Assembly: GCA_025716815.1 (NCBI GenBank)
Contig: JAIXMN010000002.1
Coordinates: 2,170,001 to 2,234,000 of the forward strand
Origin: Dichotomocladium elegans
Taxonomy: Eukaryota; Mucoromycota; Mucoromycetes; Mucorales; Lichtheimiaceae
Length of the DNA: 64,000 nucleotides
Direction of reading: 5' to 3'
The notes under the pieces are model-generated. The model ran no database searches. It saw only the letters and a list, made by a program, of their open reading frames with translations, and was not told where the DNA came from. The position numbers and the translations under genes are program-made. Shown here piece by piece: positions 57,782-64,000 of this stretch; positions within the stretch are counted from its first letter, which is position 1, and each line of letters opens with the position of its first letter.

Positions 57782-59069
57782 ATGGGCTCGAGTCAATCGC
57801 GCTTAGAGACTACGGCCGAAGATCTGTGGGTTACCGAGACAGCCAAGAAGGGAATGTATGTGATGGGAACTACGCTGCTTGCGCCATTTGTGGTTATCGC
57901 CTGCCCGATAGTGGGCGCTTATGAGTACGGAACAGCAGTCGAGGATGAATTGTTGACGGGCTCATATCTTGTCGACGGGGCCATTGGCTTTCTTCTGGGT
58001 GTCCTCGTCTCACCTATTGCGCCCTTTTTTGTCCTGTGGGAGTCCACGGCGAATCTGTTTGGGCGACCGCCCCTACCATTCTCGCCTTCTGGTAGCGACC
58101 ATTACGAGCGCGCCTCTTCGCATCTTGGTTTAGACAGTCAAAACTTCTATAATGTTGCGGTTGCTGGCTGTCCCGGCACAGGCAAGGTATTTTTATTGCT
58201 ATTGTTACGCTGATTCAATTTCTGAGGATGAAGGAATCTCATTTGTTCACCCAACCACCCACCACCACCGAATACGTCCTTCTTACAAAAAAAAAAGTCG
58301 TCTTTGGTCAATGCATTACTTGGTTATCGAGACGGGCAGCCCAGGGCCGCACCCGTACGGGAGGCAGGAATGGAAACGCCGACCATCACCAGCATAGAAC
58401 CACAAGGTTACCAGCATCCTGTATTACATACACTCATGCTCTGGGACCTTCCCGGAATTACTTTCAGAGGAGGCAAACAGTATTTCGAAGACCACTGCCT
58501 AGGTGCCTTTGATGCTATTCTCCTCGTCTCGGGTGACAGACTCATGGCTGCCGATATCAAGCTAGCTCGGATGGCTCTTCGATATAACATTCCGATTTTT
58601 TTTATCCGCAACAAAGCCGACGCCGTAAATCATTCGATTAAGCATCTGCGTTCAAAAAATTAGTATTCATTTTCTTTTTTTGTTTTTGCAGGCGCTGAAG
58701 TCCAAATTACGGCGTATATCAGCACGGACAGACAGTGAAAGATGGGGGCGCGCAGTAGGGGAGTTGACAGAAGAGGTATACATCTATACATATATCTGTG
58801 AGAAGAGAGAGAGAGAAAGGAGATCTGTAGCCAACATGTCGGCATATGACCAGATAGAAAAAACGATGTGTCGTAGCATGCGGCGCTTTGGCTTCAGCAC
58901 CGAGTCTTTATATATCGTATCAGCCTGGACGATCCAAGAGTTTGTCATATCCCTCATACAACGAAGGATGACCCGTAATCTTCAGTTGATCCATGAAAAA
59001 CTATTAATCACCAACCTTCTCGATGCGATATCTGATCGTCGGAGAAAAAGGAGTTTGATGGAACTCTAG
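57782..59069 (+). CDS. IRG-like (immunity-related GTPase family) GTPase
   Basis: Exons 57782-58186, 58298-58624, 58692-59069 give 369 residues. The start MGSSQSRLE fits an N-myristoylation signal (MGxxxS). Two hydrophobic segments follow (LLAPFVVIACPIVGAYEYG and AIGFLLGVLVSPIAPFFVLW). The G domain has a P-loop GCPGTGK|SSLVN split by intron 1, G3 LWDLPG (residues 185-188), FDAILLVSGDRL, DIKLARMALRYNIPIFFIRN and G4 NKAD (240-243). The order and the DLPG...FF-RNKxD spacing resemble p47 immunity-related GTPases, not Ras or dynamin. A helical region with DQIEKTMCRSMRRFGFS follows. Function in fungi is unknown; membrane remodelling or GTP-controlled targeting is plausible. The second intron choice (GCC|GTAAAT) is the one keeping frame. 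Confidence 0.82.
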
Positions 59070-59266
59070 AAACAACATTCTTATGCATCAGCCATTGGCT
59101 ATAGAATGCAATGTAGTGTATGTTCATCAATTTTTCGAGAGAGGGAATTACATAATCATACAATAACATGCTGGTGGAGCTATGAGATACGTATATAGGG
59201 TGTATATAAATCTCCTGATGCGTATAAAACTCATTGGATCCAATGTATCGCGTCCATTGGTCAAAT

Positions 59267-60239
59267 TCAATATTGCTTCTTTTTCTCATCAATCGAGTAA
59301 CCGCCAGGTCCCATATTCACCAACAACAGGAAGCCGCCCACCGTTGAGAGGGTTTGGAAAAAGTCATATTTCAGAAAATCGCGCCTAAAGTAGCTGTGGT
59401 GATCGCTCCAGAAGTTGTTGATTAGAACATTGAACACCGATAAGAAGAGGACGAGAAACATTGCCGACCACCGAGCCTTGAAGCCAACGGCTACCATGAT
59501 ACTAGCAATCAAACCGAGGATGGATGCCACAATGCGCCCTAGTGACCACTTCCCATGGAATGCCGATCCAACAAACAAAAAGACGAGCAAGATGCGTCCT
59601 GCGAGCTGAAGGTAAGTGCGCCGGTCTGTTTCATTAAGTTGAGGTAACGCTGCAAACATTTGTTTTTGTCGCACGATCGAATCGGAGAGGACCATGACCA
59701 GGCCACCAGTGACTGATAAATTGCGCAAAAGGAACTGAAAATCAAAGAGGAGACCGTAGCCAAAGGCTTGGGATGCTACCACTGCGAGAAGACCATACAC
59801 TGCATAGTCCTGGCGTCGCTTGGCAATCACCATGCATGAGCCCACGAGCATTGTCTTTGAGTGGGTGGGTAGGATAAACACACATAAAAAGCATGCATGC
59901 AGATAGAAAGAGATACATATGCATATTATATATATAATCTCATCTCAGATACAGATCGCCGCTTTTAGAAGGAGTTCGACGGCAACTTACGACAATGTTG
60001 AGCAACAGAAAGAGATGCGAGATCCCAGAAGGGAAGTGACGGCGCTGCTCTATAAAGTCAATCTGATCGCCCCATTGAGTCGCGATGCGCAGGGCATCCT
60101 CCAAAAAGGTAGCGACAATCAGGAACCGGCTAATGGCCGGAATGTACGGTTTAAGAGGTTGGCCGAGTTGGTTGATGAGTTCTTCTGCTTTTGTACTGAA
60201 CGCCTCTAAACGGGCCTTGACAATGGTAATATCTGCCAT
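59267..60239 (-). CDS. erv29: SURF4/Erv29 ER cargo receptor
   Basis: Multi-spanning receptor that loads soluble cargo into COPII vesicles. Exons 60239-59991 and 59854-59267 give 278 residues, the family length. The N-terminus reads KPYIPAISRFLIVATFLEDA followed by RIATQWGDQIDFI, a clear SURF4 motif, then GLLFDFQFLLRNLSVTGGLV and YLQLAGRILLVFLFVGSAFH. NNFWSDHHSYFRRDFLKYDF and QTLSTVGGFLLLVNMGPGGY lie near the end. The C-terminus EKKKQY has lysines at -3 and -4, an ER-retrieval signal as in Erv29. It converges with the IRG-like gene. Confidence 0.97.
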
Positions 60240-61496
60240 AGACGGAAAAGAAAGATAAGGGAAACCGGACGTGGCAGTTCCTGGTCCGTTGGTTGCATTG
60301 GCTGCTCAAGAGGAAACTCCGTCTCAGGGTCCATCTTTACGTAGCTTAAACATGTGCGACTCCAACGAGGTAAATATACCAGCATAGTGCACGGTCATTT
60401 ACATGATCTACTCATGTCCGTTTATTCAACCAAAGTGCTGGAAGGCTCGGTGATGGTGGAAGCAAACCTAGCAAACTATCTACATGCACAGATACATGCA
60501 GAAGTGTATAATGACAGCTGCCGAACGCTATTTCTCATCGTATACGATTTTTCATTTGCCCTTGCTGAAATTGCTTCTGACCTTAGGAGAGAATCATTTG
60601 TTTGTATCCCGCTGACACTATATAACCGCTCTGAGAAGGAAACCTGTACGGAGAAGCATCTATTTCCATTTGTTGCTCAATACAGGTCGGACCTATGGGA
60701 AGGCTATAGTTGTCTGTATATGCATATGCATTGAAGCTCTATCTATGTATATTATTTCCCGTGGTATATTGTGGTTAACACAGATTTTCCTGGTATTGAG
60801 TTAAATATCGCGACAAGTTGAACATGGCTCAAGGAAGATCGTAAGTATTGCTCTGTATTTACTACAGAAATGCGCCCAAGTACAACTGCGCTCTGGTATA
60901 CAGAGAAATTGACGTGGCTATACAGCTTAAATCTAGGCGGATGATTACTCTGGCAGTAGATTAGAGATCTGATCCTAATTGACAGACAGTACTCAGAGGG
61001 GCAGAAGGTACGTTGACACGCTCGAAAAAGAGTCCGAACCAGCGAGACAGAGGATCAAGCTTGCACAAAGCTGAGGAAATCGACATATTCTTCACCAAAA
61101 ATTAAAATTGCCCGAGCTATTGGTTTTCGTGGCGTCTCCCGGTCGGCCCACCGACCGCAGCCTCCGCGCAGGGAGAATAGTTGCCGTTGTATCGCGCACG
61201 AACTGTTTAAACGCACCGAGTGGCATAACATGTTTGTTATCCGGTAGGTACCAACATCTTAGATAATGCTTGGCCGACCGTATTAATGCACATGTTACAA
61301 ATAATAAATCAATTGCTAGTTGTCTTCTGACTTTTGAGGTAATAAGTGTAGCATGGTTCCGTATGTAGGTCTAGATAAATCTGAAAGATCATTGTGGCTT
61401 ATAGGGCTGTGCCTTGAACCCTGAGCAGAATTTTACTATGGTGTGCACAGAAAATGCTGTATCATGGACATAACTGTTAGGCTTCTTTTCGCCGAG
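60240..61496. other. intergenic with a structured GC island
   Basis: Contains the Erv29 promoter side. A 126-codon plus-strand frame (60354-60734) has no recognised relatives. Around 61135-61176 a GC-rich patch forms nested complementary arms (see findings) in otherwise AT-rich DNA. Confidence 0.45.
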
Positions 61497-61830
61497 AATC
61501 TATAATAACAGCTCGTTTGTAGATTTGGCTTTCATCTCGTCTTCTTTTTCCCATCGGCAAAGTCGATCAAGGCGCCCTTGGATCTTTTATATCACTAGTT
61601 TTGCCTACAGGCTGAGATTATGCTCTTTTCGATGAAAAGTCGCATTCATTTTTCATAAATTGATATATCGTCGTCTTGGATACATTTTTCCTCAAATCTC
61701 CTAAGCAGTTGCTCCACTAGCTGCTCAAGAGCAATGGATGGAATTGCACCCACTCACTCTAACATATTCATAGGATCAAGGTAGCCGCGCTCATCTACAA
61801 TATGACCATGGTCATCTTCTTATTTTAGGA
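61497..61830 (-). pseudogene. Tc1/mariner transposase relic 2
   Basis: The minus strand can be read as a broken helix-turn-helix and catalytic start: KTTIYQFMKNECDFSSKRA, a stop, then SQPVGKTSDIKDPRAP. The corresponding DNA aligns with 1926-2180, for example the shared blocks AAGGCGC(C/G)CTTGGATCTTT and GCATTCATTTTTCATA (relic 1: GTATTCATTTTTCATA), in the same orientation. Several stops and no C-terminal catalytic block are present, so this is a truncated dead copy of a related element. Confidence 0.75.
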
Positions 61831-61942
61831 CAATGAACGTGTATAAACAAGAAGGAAAAAGGCTCAAAAGCAACAAAAGTAATTTTATAGTGGTGATTTT
61901 GCGGAGCTTTGCGTGCTACGCATATTTTCATCAGTGTGGTTT

Positions 61943-64000
61943 TCACACACCCCTCCTCTTGGTCTTCTTTGATTTTTTCTTCTTTTTAGTAGTTGCCGGA
62001 ACCTCAGTCTGCGGCTCTTCTGCCGTTCCGGGAGACTCGTCCTCTTCGAGGGCTACTGTCACATCATCCTGCTCTTGAAGGTGTATCGGTTCCGCTGCTG
62101 CTGCTCGCTCTTCTACCTCTGGGCTATGGCTGCTGCTTCTTCCATCTACGTACTTTACGATACTATCACCAGGCTGATCATAATTTCCCCCTTGCATCTC
62201 AATATTTTTGCTCTCATCACTGTGCCGGTAGTCTACTGGATTCTCGTCCAACACGCTATCTAGCAAGGCGGATGCGACATCGTCCATATTTTGTGCTGTT
62301 AAATCGGTACCCTCCTCATCATCAATATCGTTCTCACTTATAACACTACTGCACTTATTCTCTTGAGACGAGAAAGGATGAAGCAGCAGTTGCTGTTGTT
62401 CTTGGTGTTTGTGAGTTTGCTGCAAGACAGCAATAAGTGCATCTTCGTGCTCGTCTTCGTCTTCGTCATCCATAGGTGGATTCTCACTTGGCGTAACATC
62501 TGAATAATATTCTTCTGTATCCGATACGTAATGGTTACTGTTGCTGCTCTGATCTTGATCTTCGTACGTCATCATTACAGTTGCTTCTTCTGCGCTCTCA
62601 CTGGATAAATCGAGTGGCTCTTCCTCATCAGAGAATAGGTAGGAAGATAGCGAAGACTGCCCGGTGCAGTCTGAGGCATCGGAGTCAACCGACTGCTCCA
62701 TAGTCTTATTGTTCTCGTCCTCGTTAAAGGGAATAGACTGCGACAGCACCGCATGGGAATATGAGGAAGGGGAATGATGAATTTTCAACTCCGCATCATC
62801 TTGCTGTTGACCTGACATCGCTGGTACTGTGCTCTTAAGCATAGTAGCAAAGCGAGTGGTGATGGGATGGCTGCGGTCAATGTTCTTTGCATTGGCTTCT
62901 TGTGCTGATATGCTGTTCGTGTCTTCGAAAACAAGGGTCCAGATTTTGGCGAGATAGGAAGGAAGGCCATCAGCCGATACAGATCTAGGAATGGTTGATG
63001 ATAGCATGACAAAATGGCGAGCACCGGGTTGGTAGATAGTTGCACGGGGTTGCAGGTATTCAGCGTATCTTATGTCGGTCATAGGCGAGGATATCGCCAG
63101 TTGATGATGATGATGATAATGAGAGGTATCGACAGGTGATAAGAGGGGTGACCGGGCTCCGTTTTCAGGCGAGCTTGAATTGATTGTAGTAGTGCTCTGG
63201 ACATCCGAATGCGAGTCAATAAATGTTCCGTCTTTGAGACTATCCCACACCCGCTGGATCATTTCGTGGCCCCACTGGGCAAGATGTTCGTGTCGTGCAC
63301 CATATATTGTCTGTTCAATCCACAGTCCTTCTTCCCCACGCGCCTTATCTTCAAACGGTCCGACCGCAAAGGAGGTTGCTGTCTCAAATGCTGTGTCTGT
63401 GCCGTCATCAAACCCAACAAGAATCTCAACGACACGACCTGTGGTATCTGTGGCGAACGACCGACCATTCTCATGATCGACCTCTGTCAAGGTCCATAGA
63501 AAACATCCATCGTTGTCTTCCCCGCTAGATTTTCTCTGAACAGCTACAAAGCGCTGGACAAGGATCTCTGGGCGATGAACTTTGTATGCTTCGTCATCTT
63601 CATTCGCTAGGGCGTACTTCTCAAATCCTTCTTGTCGAATTACTTGTTCCAGCGGCTGTGCTTGTCTGGTGCGTGCATTCACAGTATCGTAGAGTTGAAG
63701 CTGGCGATTAACATAGAGTATGAATGGGTCATCTATCTCGTCACAATGTGAATATGTTTTTTGTTGGTCTAACCACACGTGCCTTCTCTAATTTTTTTTT
63801 TACCTTGGTTTTGGATGTTCACTTGGATGGCAATGCGTTGATCTTTTGTTGTGCCTAGGTGGACGACGCTTTCAACGCCAAGGAGAATCTTTACACATTC
63901 AGATGATGCTCTGAGATCAGCATAGTGGATTGGAAACATGTGTCGGTTGGCCAAAGCGATACTATAAGAGGTCGGCTCGATGCGCTCCACTATGCGGTAC
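61943..64000 (-). CDS. large acidic protein of unknown function, 5-prime end outside window
   Basis: Exon 64000-63804 (continuing beyond the window) joins 63768-61943 across a 35-nt intron (63803-63769), which removes an in-frame stop. The visible part is about 674 residues. The first 240 look folded (YSIALANRHMFPIHYADL, SECVKILLGVESVVHLGTTK, FILYVNRQLQLYDTVNAR, CFLWTLTEVDHENGRSF). The remainder is disordered and strongly acidic (DDEDEDEHEDA, FSDEEEPLDLSSESAEEA) with Gln and His runs, ending in a lysine/arginine patch KKKKKSKKTKRRGV that could be a nuclear signal. I do not recognise the family. Relic 2 lies just downstream. Confidence 0.8.

Noticed and set aside
60354..60734. 126-codon plus-strand frame
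   Set aside because: No recognisable family, no codon bias and no splice context; could be chance.

Overview
The window reads as nuclear DNA of an early-diverging fungus, most likely Mucoromycota (Mucorales-like). The evidence is intron-rich genes with short introns (mostly 50-110 nt, two candidates of 32 and 35 nt), fungal versions of housekeeping proteins, and genes that Dikarya generally lack but early-diverging fungi and animals keep: a sestrin, a methionine synthase reductase, an IRG-like GTPase and a DUF1399/GRDP protein. Genus cannot be fixed from sequence alone. No tRNA, rRNA or CRISPR was seen.

Layout. 0-2.9 kb: dispersed repeat and a decayed Tc1/mariner transposase. 2.9-7.2 kb: importin-alpha (-) divergent from APN2 AP-endonuclease (+). 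7.4-13.8 kb: CYSTM protein (-), MFS transporter (+), PalI/SUR7-like four-TM protein (-). 15.4-21.5 kb: F-box/LRR protein (-), pogo-like MITE, sestrin (+). 22.4-26.5 kb: secreted protein and a CreA/Mig1-type C2H2 factor. 27.8-38.4 kb: NatA subunit NAA15 (+), methionine synthase reductase (-), DUF1399 protein (+), ribosomal protein eL36 (+). 38.7-45.1 kb: unknown protein (-), ATP synthase OSCP (-), two tandem EF-hand genes (+). 45.1-48.2 kb: repeat-rich gap with a second dispersed-repeat copy, a 134-bp-spaced direct repeat and a second MITE copy. 48.3-50.5 kb: EF-1alpha (+) and Mss4/Dss4 (-). 53.3-55 kb: a long coiled-coil protein with a CaaX end. 57.8-60.2 kb: IRG-like GTPase (+) facing SURF4/Erv29 (-). 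61.5-64 kb: second transposase relic and a partial unknown acidic protein (-).

Genes are unlinked eukaryotic units rather than an operon. Exon models were built by hand from reading frames, splice signals and protein-family continuity; where exon lengths are given they sum to an intact frame. Five introns appear to use GC-AG ends. The most unusual genes are the acylation-motif-bearing IRG-like GTPase, the fungal sestrin, the CaaX-terminated repeat protein and the reductase with an internal triplicated linker. A pair of related MITEs and two copies of a dispersed repeat mark recent or past transposition.
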